DNA of 64,000 bases from positions 263,501-327,500 of the forward strand of contig CAWZYM010000070.1 in the NCBI GenBank assembly GCA_963966185.1, read 5' to 3'. Within the stretch, counting starts at the first letter, position 1; every line of letters begins with the position of its first letter. The notes under the pieces are model-generated. The model searched no databases. It was given only the letters and a program-made list of their open reading frames with translations, and was not told the origin of the DNA. Shown piece after piece: positions 9,913 through 19,744 of this stretch. The position numbers and the translations under genes are program-made. The DNA is from Rhabditoides inermis (lineage: Eukaryota > Nematoda > Chromadorea > Rhabditida > Rhabditidae).

Positions 9913-10368
9913 CATCTCAAACACTTTGACACGCTGAAGAAACACATTGAGGCTGGCGCCCCTACAAATGCCAGCGTAGCTAACAGCAGGATTGTGGACA
10001 AACGGAGAACATTATCACGCCGAATGCCTGTTGCTGTCGCCCCCATTTCCACATCACTATCTCCTCTACCACCACGAACGCGAAAACAAGTGGTGCGACA
10101 TGGGCGGCATCTCAAGAAGCGCAAAGTGACAGTTATTGACACTCACGACGCTTCGACAGATGCGAGTGATAGAGATGCACTCGCTCCCAGCACTATCACT
10201 GATCAACTCAAAAAGAGCAAAGTGGATGCGGCGGCGGCGGCTGACGACTCTCGTGAAAAAGGAGGAGATGTATCTTCACAACAACAACAACAACAGAAAT
10301 TAAACGGTATTGTGAAATCTACGAGAAACCGTGTGGTTTTTCGTAAACACGGTCTCTCTCGCTGAAGG
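9913..10368 (+). CDS. basic hypothetical protein, 5' end interrupted by the LINE (left arm)
   Basis: An open frame begins directly after the LINE poly(A) (HLKHFDTLKKHIEAGAP) and continues through VDKRRTLSRRMPVAVAP, a basic cluster (RHLKKRKVTVIDTHD) and a Gln run, to KHGLSR and stop at 10366. No start codon precedes it before the LINE, so the true 5' end was probably displaced. Basic clusters suggest DNA or virion binding, as expected for a core protein, but no family is recognised. The right arm copy has one more Gln. Confidence 0.4.
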
Positions 10369-10806
10369 ACGATCCGAGTTTTGTTGAGCGCAAAGTGATA
10401 ACGCTGTTAGCTTATCTCTAATCTCGAGTGAGTCTAATAAGAACGCGTTTATTAATAAGCGGGACCGGCGATGGAGAGATGCTATGCGAAGACGAATTGT
10501 GCAGGTTGAGAAAATGCGCGCTGAGAGCGACAAAAATCTCCAACTCTGTCCAAAACGCCTCAAACTCTTCAAGGATGTGTCTTCGAAAAAATGGTGGCAT
10601 AATACACTGTTAGGTTTACGTAAAAAAACAACAGCGACGCCTTGACAATAAAAGAAAGGAGGATACGAGCGCTGACGCCGAAGAGCGAGCCGGAGCAGAC
10701 GGAAAGCGTAGACGAATCACCTTTTCCTCATCCACAAAAAAACGACAACCCTACATCAGCCGCACGTGATTATGATGATGATGAGGAAGAAAAAGATGAT
10801 AAAAAG
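10369..10806 (+). CDS. coding-like segments of a Lys/Glu-rich protein (left arm, truncated)
   Basis: Three frames in succession look coding. They are DDPSFVERKVITLLAYL (ends about 10422), then DRRWRDAMRRRIVQVEKM to TATP (stop at 10645), then TIKERRIRALTPKSEPEQ from 10642, ending in an acidic run. Frame changes may be micro-introns or damage. VITLLAYL recalls LFAYLMRRW of the arm genes. The left copy is cut at 10806 by the inner palindrome. The right arm continues to a stop near 15236. Confidence 0.35.
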
Positions 10807-10930
10807 AAATTTCATAATTGTCAAAGCATTGTTAAAACAACAACAACAACACAGTATCGATAATAGTCACGTCACATCAACATTGCGCGCATTAAGTTTA
10901 CAATTATAACAAACTGATTGAAAAACTGTG

Positions 10931-11236
10931 TTATGACCACACGCACGGATGTGAAAGGGGCGTTAGAAAATGGTACGGCGTGAAATCAATAGACAGAAAT
11001 TTACTACGAGCTCTTTCGAATCTCAGCTTACTTGCTTGAAACGAATATCTCAGTGCCGGCGAACCTGGGCTAAAACTGTTGGTATACGATAGACAGAGAG
11101 CGAGTCTGTCTTTTTGTTGGTCAAAAGGAGACCAGTTCAATAGATTTTTCATACAGTTTTTATTTACGATAATGAAAGCAAATGTCTGATAGATTGGTTG
11201 AAGGTTTTCGGTGAGAGTGAGTGACGAACAGGGCAC
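10931..11236 (-). CDS. hypothetical protein in the left arm of the inner palindrome
   Basis: The identical 101-codon frame occurs in both palindrome arms (see 11516-11821). It contains NLQPIYQTFAFIIVNKN and SPALRYSFQASKLRFERA. No ATG starts it (first codon GTG), so it may be an exon or an exapted fragment. Family not recognised. Confidence 0.25.
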   Translation of the reverse strand: MPCSSLTLTENLQPIYQTFAFIIVNKNCMKNLLNWSPFDQQKDRLALCLSYTNSFSPGSPALRYSFQASKLRFERARSKFLSIDFTPYHFLTPLSHPCVWS

Positions 11237-11515
11237 GTGTTTATGTGTGTAACAAGCGGGCCGAGGTGGTCAAAGGATAGCGCGAGAGACAAGAGTTGTT
11301 AGATAGACAGACGGCATGAGATCTTTCCATACTGGCAGAATTCATTTCAACAAACTACAGACATAGTGTAACAGAAACCGTGATGTTATGTCTGTAGTTT
11401 GTTGAAATGAATACAGCCAGTATGGAAAGATCTCATGCCGTCTGTCTATCTAACAACTCTTGTCTCTCGCGCTATCCTTTGACCACCTCGGCCCGCTTGT
11501 TACACACATAAACAC

Positions 11516-11821
11516 GTGCCCTGTTCGTCACTCACTCTCACCGAAAACCTTCAACCAATCTATCAGACATTTGCTTTCATTATCGTAAATAAAAACTGTA
11601 TGAAAAATCTATTGAACTGGTCTCCTTTTGACCAACAAAAAGACAGACTCGCTCTCTGTCTATCGTATACCAACAGTTTTAGCCCAGGTTCGCCGGCACT
11701 GAGATATTCGTTTCAAGCAAGTAAGCTGAGATTCGAAAGAGCTCGTAGTAAATTTCTGTCTATTGATTTCACGCCGTACCATTTTCTAACGCCCCTTTCA
11801 CATCCGTGCGTGTGGTCATAA
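11516..11821 (+). CDS. hypothetical protein in the right arm of the inner palindrome
   Basis: Mirror of 10931-11236 with the same residues. The two frames diverge from the hairpin centre. It is open for 101 codons from a GTG, and upstream TGA limits it to about 13 more residues. No family recognised. Confidence 0.25.
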   Translation: MPCSSLTLTENLQPIYQTFAFIIVNKNCMKNLLNWSPFDQQKDRLALCLSYTNSFSPGSPALRYSFQASKLRFERARSKFLSIDFTPYHFLTPLSHPCVWS

Positions 11822-12054
11822 CACAGTTTTTCAATCAGTTTGTTATAATTGTAAACTTAATGCGCGCAATGTTGATGTGACGTGACTATTATCGATACTG
11901 TGTTGTTGTTGTTGTTTTAACAATGCTTTGACAATTATGAAATTTCCAAATGCCAAAGTACTTTGAATAAAAATAAAGAAACAGATTCAAACTCTTATCC
12001 GATACGGAAAATTGTCATCTTTGCGTATACTCCGCTTCACGCGACCCTCCAATT

Positions 12055-12500
12055 TTAGCACTTTGGGGTCGGAAGTTTCCTCGCTTCACTACCACTTGTA
12101 TTCATTCGACTGTCGTCGCCGGCGACACTTCCACATGATACCATCGATATCTTATCGCGCGCAACCGCTCCATCCATCAAATCTCGGCGCAGCTCCTCAC
12201 TAATCGTGATATCGTTTTCGTCGAGCACTTGTAGCGTCAAACTCAAACACACGTAGGTCTTTTGGAGGTCAAGGTAGGCGAGCGAGTCGTCATTTTTTTC
12301 TCGTTAGGTCCTCTTTGTAGCAGAGTGTTTGCGAGAACATGCGCAACCCATCGCGTGTTTGCGACACTTAGGTCCTCTTTGTAGCAGAGTGTTTGCGAGA
12401 ACATGCGCAACCTATCGCGTGTTTGCGACACCAACTTGTGTGGGTAGTAGGTGGAAAAAGTTGAGCTCTGGCAGCGTCTCCTTCTCCGACTTTTCATCAA
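12055..12500 (-). pseudogene. Polinton capsid protein, N-terminal fragment (broken)
   Basis: Reading leftward, KETLPELNFFHLLPTQ recalls the start of Polinton/adintovirus-type major capsid proteins (an E-L-x-x-F ... PPTQ pattern). After a duplication, DDSLAYLDLQKTYVCLSLTL recalls the first jelly-roll strands (x-Y-x-D-L-x-x-T-Y). A 64-bp tandem duplication (12305-12432) adds a stop and shifts the frame, and a further one-base shift lies in the A run near 12296. The frame ends KLPTPKC at 12055, close to the inner palindrome, so most of the protein is missing. Family match is from memory of motif patterns and needs a profile search. Confidence 0.5.
12305..12432. repeat. 64-bp tandem duplication
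   Basis: TAGGTCCTCTTTGTAGCAGA starts at 12305 and again at 12369. The copies are almost identical (CCCATCG against CCTATCG). It breaks the capsid frame. Confidence 0.93.
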
Positions 12501-12541
12501 TCAACTGATACATGTTATTGTAGGTTTATAGAGTAGCGGTA

Positions 12542-13033
12542 ATGTACATATTTTTTCGGGATGGTGAGGTAATAGTAGTAGTGGAGGTGGTGGCGGTGAG
12601 GTGCTACAAGGTGCACAGAGTCCTCGTTGCTCTGCTGCAGGAGCTGCAGGAGCAGAAGTTGCATGATCTGGATACATGGGCAACCGAAGGTCTCGCTGGT
12701 GACGTGAACGACTCTATGACTCGTGTCCGTGACTCGATCTCAATGATAAGGTTCTGGATGCGTATTGCGCCCGGAGTCTACACAATGCGTGAATACAAGG
12801 TACCGAAATTACAACTTTCCAGTTTTCATGTTCTCTTTAATCGTGATCTCCATATGGATTTTTCTTTCTTTCACGCGCTGGAACTTCTTGGAGCACTGCC
12901 ACCCAGTGAACACGCTGGATTCTCCGAAGCGCCGTTTGACCTCACCACTCCGGTCTACTCTCTACTTCCCGCACACAACAACCCGCATTCTTCTACCCTT
13001 CCGCCACAAAGAGTGTTAGTATGCTGGCTCTAG
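12542..13033 (+). CDS. hypothetical coding region in the Polinton core
   Basis: A 163-codon frame contains LLQELQEQKLHDLDTWATEG and MRIAPGVYTMREYKVP. A second plus frame (12765-13019) and a minus frame around 12920-12790 (QRVKERKIHMEITIKENM) are also open, so the true strand is uncertain. A capsid or penton fragment on the minus strand is possible because the neighbouring capsid fragment is on that strand. I cannot assign a family. Confidence 0.25.
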   Translation: MYIFFRDGEVIVVVEVVAVRCYKVHRVLVALLQELQEQKLHDLDTWATEGLAGDVNDSMTRVRDSISMIRFWMRIAPGVYTMREYKVPKLQLSSFHVLFNRDLHMDFSFFHALELLGALPPSEHAGFSEAPFDLTTPVYSLLPAHNNPHSSTLPPQRVLVCWL

Positions 13034-13039
13034 CTTCCC

Positions 13040-13389
13040 TTGAGTTAGAGAGGAAAAACCTCTCTCTCTCTCAGTGTAGGGTGGCAATGATGGTGACAAA
13101 GTTGAAGGATATCTCCTGTCCACGCTCGTCACACACGGTGATTTGAATGCTCTCGATCGTGTCGAACAAATCGGAATGTAGTGGATGAGATTGAACGAAA
13201 GCGATACGACCTGCACGTACTCTCCACACACCGGCACTACAATCAGTAAATGTTCTTCACATTTCGGAGCACAGAGTATGGCAAAATACTACAATACACC
13301 GTAGAGACCGCGGGGTGTGTGTAAAATAGCACATCCACGCATCGCGTACACACTTTTGCCTCAACACTCACGCGAGCCTGTTGGTAAGA
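13040..13389. other. core spacer
   Basis: I see no convincing gene or repeat between the hypothetical coding region and the ATPase fragment. Confidence 0.4.
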
Positions 13390-14022
13390 AGTTGTCCGAG
13401 CGGGACCTACACTGTCCGAGCGGGACCTACACAAGAAGTTGTCCGAGCGGGACCCACAAAAAACACGTTTTTGCGACGTGTTTTCGATCACCTCGCGCCC
13501 ATGTTTCCGGGCGTCAAAGAGGTGCTCTGGTTTCAGGGATGCTCCACCGCACACCTTCCCGTACACTCATTTGTTAAGGGGATTGATGGTCCCGTCGATT
13601 TGAGCTACGTGAATCCGAAAACGAAAACGTTGATAGTCATTGAAGACCAGGCAGAGTACTACAAAACTAAAAAAAGAGGCTCTCACTAACATTCATACAC
13701 GAACAATTCATCGCAAAAATGTGAGTGTGATATACGGGTACCAGAACACATTCGCTGGGCATGATCGAACATCGAGAACGAACGCAAACTACATGCATGG
13801 TACTCACACAAAAAATCCCATGGACCTAACACAGATTTGTGTTCTCACTCAACAACTTCCCCCACCAACCCTCAGTTTGTAATCGAGGCGTATCGCGATG
13901 CGACCCGCGATCCATTCGGACACTTTGTCATTAACGGGTGCCAGACAACGCCCGAACATTTGAAATATCTGAGTTGTGTTTTCGACGAGTATCACATTGC
14001 ATATGTGCCAAAGGAAGAATAA
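13390..14022 (+). pseudogene. A32/FtsK-like packaging ATPase, frameshifted
   Basis: The order of motifs fits the DNA-packaging ATPase of Polintons and related viruses. VVRAGPTKNTFLRRVF occupies the P-loop position but lacks the canonical GSGKT. EVLWFQGCS follows, then KTLIVIEDQAEY as Walker B. After a frame change near 13660-13690, HRKNVSVIYGYQNTF fits the conserved segment with the sensor Gln-Asn. After another change near 13860, AYRDATRDPFGHFVI and the C-terminal VPKEE follow, ending at 14022. A roughly 20-bp unit (GTCCGAGCGGGACCTACAC) occurs at 13394, 13414 and 13441 just before the P-loop, apparently by slippage. Frame breaks and the altered P-loop suggest it is not functional unless joined by micro-introns. 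Confidence 0.7.
13394..13458 (+). repeat. triplicated unit of about 20 bp at the ATPase 5' end
   Basis: GTCCGAGCGGGACCTACAC starts at 13394, 13414 and 13441 (the last ends CCCAC). All copies translate to near-P-loop sequence (RAGPT), so the signature is repeated in tandem. Confidence 0.9.
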
Positions 14023-14048
14023 ACGATCGATTTGTGTCTCGCTCACCA

Positions 14049-15150
14049 TCACTTTGTTTCGTTGACTTGCAGATTTTCAATCTCCTCACATGGCACCCAA
14101 AAAGTTGTGGGTGTTGTCAAAGCCGAGCCACTTGACCAGACACTCTTTCTTTCCTTGCTTGGTTCGCTTTATAATAACCTTTTCGATGCGATGCACTTGT
14201 GAGGTGGACGGTGTGATTTCGGGCTCGTAAAAACTGCCCTCTACGAGCTCACCGGTATAGTCACGAAGCTTATAGATTAGAGGATCTCGTAACTGTATCG
14301 AATCGATTGTGAAAATCTCCTCGGAAAATGTGGGCAGATATTGTTTGCTGAACACGGACTGATTCTTTGACATGCGCACTTTTTCTCCGACTTTGTATTT
14401 TGACTTCTGCAGCGGTTTCCTTCGAGGGGTGCGCCCGGCCGCCGCTGTCGCCTTTTTCCTCTCTTCAATACTTTCATTTTTCACATCAACGGGGCACATT
14501 CCGATTGAGCGGTTAACAGAGTGATTGATAGCGTCCACAATTTTCGGCAGTGCCTCCAGCCATCGCTCCGTGTCAGCATGCGTCAAATATTTGTAGAGAC
14601 GACTTTTCAAGGTGCGATTCAGTCTAAACATGTTAAAACATCATCTAATTTTTGCACATGTCGATCGAGAAACTCTTTTCCCGCATCGGTAACCAATATC
14701 AACATTTTTCGTCTATCAAACATTTTTGCTAGGGCGTCTCGCACCTCCTCACCGCCCTTGTTTTTCAGGGGGCAGCCCAGGCGAAACGCGAATACACATC
14801 GATGGTTGTCAGAATATATCGATACCCCAATTTTTTCTGATGCAACAATTGCATATCGCACAAATCGCTCTGTACACTTTTCAAAATACCAGTACTCCTA
14901 GTCCGATTTCGCGGATAGTTGCCCCTTGCAGGCTTGTGGAGGGTGTAGGTGCGAGAAGGAAGTCTCGGATGTGCTCTCGGGTGATTTTCGAGTCCACTTT
15001 TCGCGAATCGTTCAAAAGCCTTTGAGCAGATGTGAACGCAGAATCTTTGTCCAAATCCGTATAGAGCGACGCAAGCAATTTATTACGCACATCCTCACCA
15101 TCATTCACCATTGCAAAACAACAAAAGACACATTTTCGGTTTGAATTCAC
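14049..15150 (-). pseudogene. Polinton integrase with C-terminal chromodomain, frameshifted
   Basis: Three adjacent minus-strand pieces make a retroviral-type (RNase H fold) integrase. The N-terminal piece is 15150-14881 (AQRLLNDSRKVDSKITREHI). The catalytic-core piece is about 14861-14619, with LVTDAGKEF as the second-Asp motif. The third piece is 14631-14086, with FRLNRTLKSRLYKYLTHAD and NHSVNRSIGMCPVDV. The catalytic Glu usually found just before the RxNRTLK motif is replaced (MFRLNRT) at the frame junction. A chromodomain follows (HRIEKVIIKRTKQGKKECLV, then KWLGF). A one-base shift in a T run near 14100 separates it from its Trp-containing end (WVPCEEIENL), stop at 14049. Integrases of this kind insert the element and make the 6-bp duplication. 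Chromodomains steer insertion to marked chromatin. At least two frame breaks make this copy unlikely to work. Confidence 0.8.
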
Positions 15151-15235
15151 TCTTTTATTATTACGTACTCAAAGGCAAAACAACATCATTAGCATCATCA
15201 CTACCACGAACAAACACGAAGTCTCGCTTGTTACG

Positions 15236-16354
15236 GTGACGCTAATCCACTGCCTTCTTGATCACTCAACACTTCTTTCTTCACCGCCGCCACAGCAAAA
15301 CCAGCCTTTTTATGGCGACGTGATACGGATGGATCTCCTTTGTGAACCGACATCTTGACATCGGGCTCATCTCCCGCCTCGCGTTTTATAGATGTTTTTC
15401 GTTTGCGTTTTTCACATCCTTTTCCTTTTTTGTGACAGTCTCTTTCTTTATCGGCACATTTTTATCATCTTTTTCTTCCTCATCATCATCATAATCACGT
15501 GCGGCTGATGTAGGGTTGTCGTTTTTTTGTGGATGAGGAAAAGGTGATTCGTCTACGCTTTCCGTCTGCTCCGGCTCGCTCTTCGGCGTCAGCGCTCGTA
15601 TCCTCCTTTCTTTTATTGTCAAGGCGTCGCTGTTGTTTTTTTACGTAAACCTAACAGTGTATTATGCCACCATTTTTTCGAAGACACATCCTTGAAGAGT
15701 TTGAGGCGTTTTGGACAGAGTTGGAGATTTTTGTCGCTCTCAGCGCGCATTTTCTCAACCTGCACAATTCGTCTTCGCATAGCATCTCTCCATCGCCGGT
15801 CCCGCTTATTAATAAACGCGTTCTTATTAGACTCACTCGAGATTAGAGATTAGCTAACAGCGTTATCACTTTGCGCTCAACAAAACTCGGATCGTCCTTC
15901 AGCGAGAGAGACCGTGTTTACGAAAAACCACACGGTTTCTCGTAGATTTCACAATACCGTTTAATTTCTGTTGTTGTTGTTGTTGTTGTGAAGATACATC
16001 TCCTCCTTTTTCACGAGAGTCGTCAGCCGCCGCCGCCGCATCCACTTTGCTCTTTTTGAGTTGATCAGTGATAGTGCTGGGAGCGAGTGCATCTCTATCA
16101 CTCGCATCTGTCGAAGCGTCGTGAGTGTCAATAACTGTCACTTTGCGCTTCTTGAGATGCCGCCCATGTCGCACCACTTGTTTTCGCGTTCGTGGTGGTA
16201 GAGGAGATAGTGATGTGGAAATGGGGGCGACAGCAACAGGCATTCGGCGTGATAATGTTCTCCGTTTGTCCACAATCCTGCTGTTAGCTACGCTGGCATT
16301 TGTAGGGGCGCCAGCCTCAATGTGTTTCTTCAGCGTGTCAAAGTGTGTGAGATG
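15236..16354 (-). CDS. basic and Lys/Glu-rich protein(s), right arm, complete 3' end
   Basis: Mirrors 9913-10806 and then continues beyond the left copy. Segments are VDKRRTLSRRMPVAVAP to KHGLSR (16345-15899), the DRRWRDAM segment, then TIKERRIRALTPKSEPEQ from 15622 through an acidic and Lys-rich run. After one frame change near 15400 it reads SIKREAGDEPDVKMSVHKGD and ends GSGLASP with TAA near 15236. Because the left copy stops at the inner palindrome, this is the more complete version. The highly charged composition suits a DNA-associated core protein, which is inference. Intron/exon structure is uncertain. Confidence 0.35.
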
Positions 16355-17206
16355 TTTTTTTTTAATTTGTTGGTATTGCGTTTATCTCACTACTCATAGA
16401 GAGTAACAAGGATATAGCCGTACCAATTGTTCTCAGCCGAAAACAAGACAGAGCCTTGGATTATAACGACTGTGAGAACTAGGTTAGTTCTACTAACGTG
16501 CTATAGAAGCACGCTAGTCGATAAACACAACTGTTATTAAGATAAAACACCGTCTCCGACAGTCACAATTCACAGATTATTGACAGCACGCTTGAACGAC
16601 TGTTTGCTCTCCTCCCATACACCCTTCTCCGGTAGGGCATTCCAAAGCCTTCTCAACTCGTTTACGTGCAGTCTCGCACTTGTCACCACAGGCTCCATCA
16701 CTTTTAGTGAGTGGCCACCGCGTGCTGTCCTTCTCACTCCACTGTCCGACACCAGGACCAGTATTCCATCTGGAGGGGCTCGCACTCCGTGCACATAATT
16801 GCACATGAGCACCCTCCTTCTTTCGCTCACGGTCTTCTTCACCGTGTTCCACTTAGCCTTCTCCAGCACTCGGCCATCCGATGACGTGAAATCATTCTGC
16901 ACCAGCCTGGCTGCATGCACATTCACTCTTTCGAGTCTTGCCATGTCTGTCTCGTTTGCAGGAAATTATCCTTCTGCTGCATATAGCAGTCCTGGCTTAA
17001 TACACGCCTTGTACACTCTCTCGAAGGTCACTCCAATCCACTTGAGCAGCGTCTCTTTTTCACGTGCCGTCACAGTAATCTTATTTCGGAGAAAGTTGTG
17101 AAAGAGTTCGATGATTATACCTAACTGTGCACTCGAGAGCTTGCTGTAGTCTAGCCGTGGTCTACGCAGAATGCGCTCAAACAAGCCAGTGTGCAGCTTT
17201 ATTCTG
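16355..17206 (-). mobile_element. 5'-truncated LINE, right arm copy
   Basis: Mirror of 9061-9912, including the in-frame stop inside the reverse-transcriptase tail and the poly(A), seen as T-rich at about 16355-16366. Identity of the dead stop in both arms shows the arms were homogenised after the LINE decayed. Confidence 0.75.
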
Positions 17207-17293
17207 TGAAACGAGCGATCGCCACCACCACCACCACCACCCCCCCTCATCAATGACACAGCATTTACAATGACAACACTTTACGAACAAACA

Positions 17294-17325
<32 letters not shown>

Positions 17326-17328
17326 ATC

Positions 17329-18292
17329 TCATGCAAACAACTTGCGTTTTCGCGAGCCCTGTGTCACTCTCGTCTTGGTGTGCGGTTTGCGAGAGCCGCG
17401 GCGGACCGATTGAACCCACGGGCGAGGCTCATCGAAGCGAAGCGCCAAGTTTGTGCTAACACACGATTGGCACATGTGAATATGATAGATCGTCTCGGTG
17501 ACGCGATAATCGGGAAGACTATCGCGTGAGCGCTGGCGACACCGTTGACACAAGAACACCACCATGCACGGTTTGAAGCCGACAATTGCAGATGCTCGCG
17601 GGTGTCTCACAAATGTGGTGTCTCGCATATTGCCGCTAGTGCTGCTAGCAGGGTTCTCCTCCTCCTTTTTTGTTACATTTGTGCAACCATGGATGGTGCG
17701 ATCGTCATCAAAAACCCTCACAGCTCTGCGCTCTTTACGACTCGAAGACGGTGGTGTCGGTGACGGGGAGCGATGAGGATGGCGAGCTCGGAATGGCCGG
17801 GTATATGGGTTCGATCTCTCCGCACTCGCACCCGTGGTAGTAGTGCTTGATGCCGACGAGGAGGGCGACGATGAGCGCGAGGAAGATGATGAGAACAGTC
17901 GTGAACAAGCCGTGTGTTCGTCTAGAAATAGATCCACTCGAAAGGAATGATGTTGTTTTTGTTGCAAAGTCCGGATTACCTAAAAACAACAATTGACATA
18001 GTGATTCTGCGGACACTTTCCAGCGCCTCATCAAATACGCGAACAGCGTATCCATTTCTTGCTTGATTTTCATTTGCTCGCGTCTATGAAACGGCGGAGT
18101 GGACAGGCTGTTGTAAAGTGTAGCGATTTCAGTATAGCGCTTGTAGAAGCTCATTGTCTCTTTGTATTTCAGACCATGAGCGAAAGCGAATTGTGATATT
18201 TTCAATTGCTCCTAAGAAGGAAAATTATTCGCGAGATCCTCAAGGTGAGAAGAAATAAAAGCATCCTTACCCTCCTCTCCGGACGATGCCAT
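17329..18292 (-). CDS. unknown Polinton-arm protein, copy 2, right arm
   Basis: Mirror of 7974-8937, with the same TAG near its 5' end and the same 37-nt micro-intron. The zinc-ribbon frame (17967-17329) and the membrane frame (18205-17735) are both open, as in the left arm. Confidence 0.5.
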
Positions 18293-18972
18293 GACGATAC
18301 ACTGATGAAATAATGTACTTCCTGTTATAATAGAGTGTTGTGGGCAGGGCTTATGCAAAAGGTACTCAGTCAGTGGTGAAAAAGGTTGTCGCGGTCGGCT
18401 CGTTGTTCCGTCTTGTTGCTGGCGAATAATGTGCCGTCCGCGTTTGCCACTCACCGTACTTGTTATTGCACTGCTGCCGCCGACGACACAGTATTCACTG
18501 TATCTATTCCACAATCTACTATAGGGTAGGTGCTTGCCTCCTACTATAACAATAATATCAGAAAAATCTGTTATCAAAACGATTGTAGCTTCCTGTCAAC
18601 CACCCCCCCCCCCCCCCCCTCTACACTCATCAACTGTCCTATTTTCCTATTTCACTTCTTTTTTTTTTGGTAAGTAGAACATGTTCAAAGCATTAACATT
18701 AGATTAATATTTGTACATGTTGTAATTATAGGGATGTGTCGATGTGTATGAAGACGTCTCATCCTCCTCCTCCTCCTCTTCACCACTGCTGCTGCTGTTA
18801 CTGCACACATGTCATAAATGTTCATCAATGCGTGCTGTCTTTTTCATCACAGTATGACGAGAGAGCGAGCAAGAGAGAGTCTTTACCTCTAACCCCATTC
18901 CCCCTATCACACTGTCAACACACCCACGCGCAACACGGCTGGGCGTGCGTATATATATATATATATATATAT

Positions 18973-19744
18973 AGTAACGCAGGAGGCAAGACGGAATCAT
19001 TTAATTTATTGAGAGAATGAGCCTCGAATGCTGTCGATTACAGCTTGTATACACCATCAACGTTTCTCACAACATATTCTGACAGCGAAACTCCAGTCGT
19101 TATCTGCATACATCACTGCTATAACCATTACCAGTTGATGTCCTCATCAACGAACTAACGTTACACAACAAAATACAATAGTGACGGCATATACGGTATA
19201 TACACTAACTGTAACTGTAAACAATGCGAGGTAAAAAGTTTAATATTCAATTAGAAATGAATCAGAGAAAAGATAGATACTTAACTAGTAAGCCAAGGGC
19301 TCACGAGACTATAAATCTGCCATCTCAATCGAACGTCAATCAACAAATCTCACGACCTGTCTCCTTGTCGTTGGCGACTTAGCGGTCTTCTCTCTTGAGC
19401 AGCAGCAGCGTCCGTCTGCCCTCCTGGTCTTCGGCCGTTGTCCTCGATCGGCTCCTCTCTGCTCTCTCCCCCGCGCGTCCACAGCGACCGGCAGGGAACA
19501 CTCCAGGAATACTCGAGGCACAACGCTGGAATACAGGAATGGAAGCGGCCAGGCAATATAGGTGCCCCAGAGGCGGTTAGAGTCGAAACCACTCGCTGGC
19601 TACCAGTAACGCAGGAGGTAAGACGGAATCATTTATTGAGAGAATGAGCCACGAATGCTGTCGATTACAGCTTATATACACCATCAACCTTTCTCACAAC
19701 ATATCCTGTCAGCGAAACTCCAGTCGTTATCTGCATACATCACT
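18973..19744 (-). mobile_element. TRIM-type miniature LTR retrotransposon (right arm)
   Basis: Mirror of 6521-7292. The only differences I see are in the adjoining TA tract. The two LTRs lie at about 18973-19117 and 19605-19744. Confidence 0.75.

Larger units (their letters stand above)
3218..10806. repeat. left terminal inverted repeat, about 7.59 kb
   Basis: The sequence is the reverse complement of 15466-23056 almost base for base. The differences I saw are a CAA-repeat length change near 10285, a TA-repeat and poly-G length change, a GT-repeat frame change near 9025 and one C/T change near 5651. The match ends near 10806, where the left arm enters the inner palindrome while the right arm continues into the rest of a Lys/Glu-rich gene. 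It contains three partly repeated modules, two unknown genes, a TRIM and a LINE fragment. Confidence 0.93.
10807..11946. repeat. inner palindrome, arms of about 560 bp
   Basis: 10807-11365 is the reverse complement of about 11387-11946 with a spacer of about 20 nt (GTGTAACAGAAACCGTGATG). It lies directly against the left terminal repeat and has no counterpart at the right terminal repeat. Single-stranded it would form a hairpin of more than 500 bp. Confidence 0.92.
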
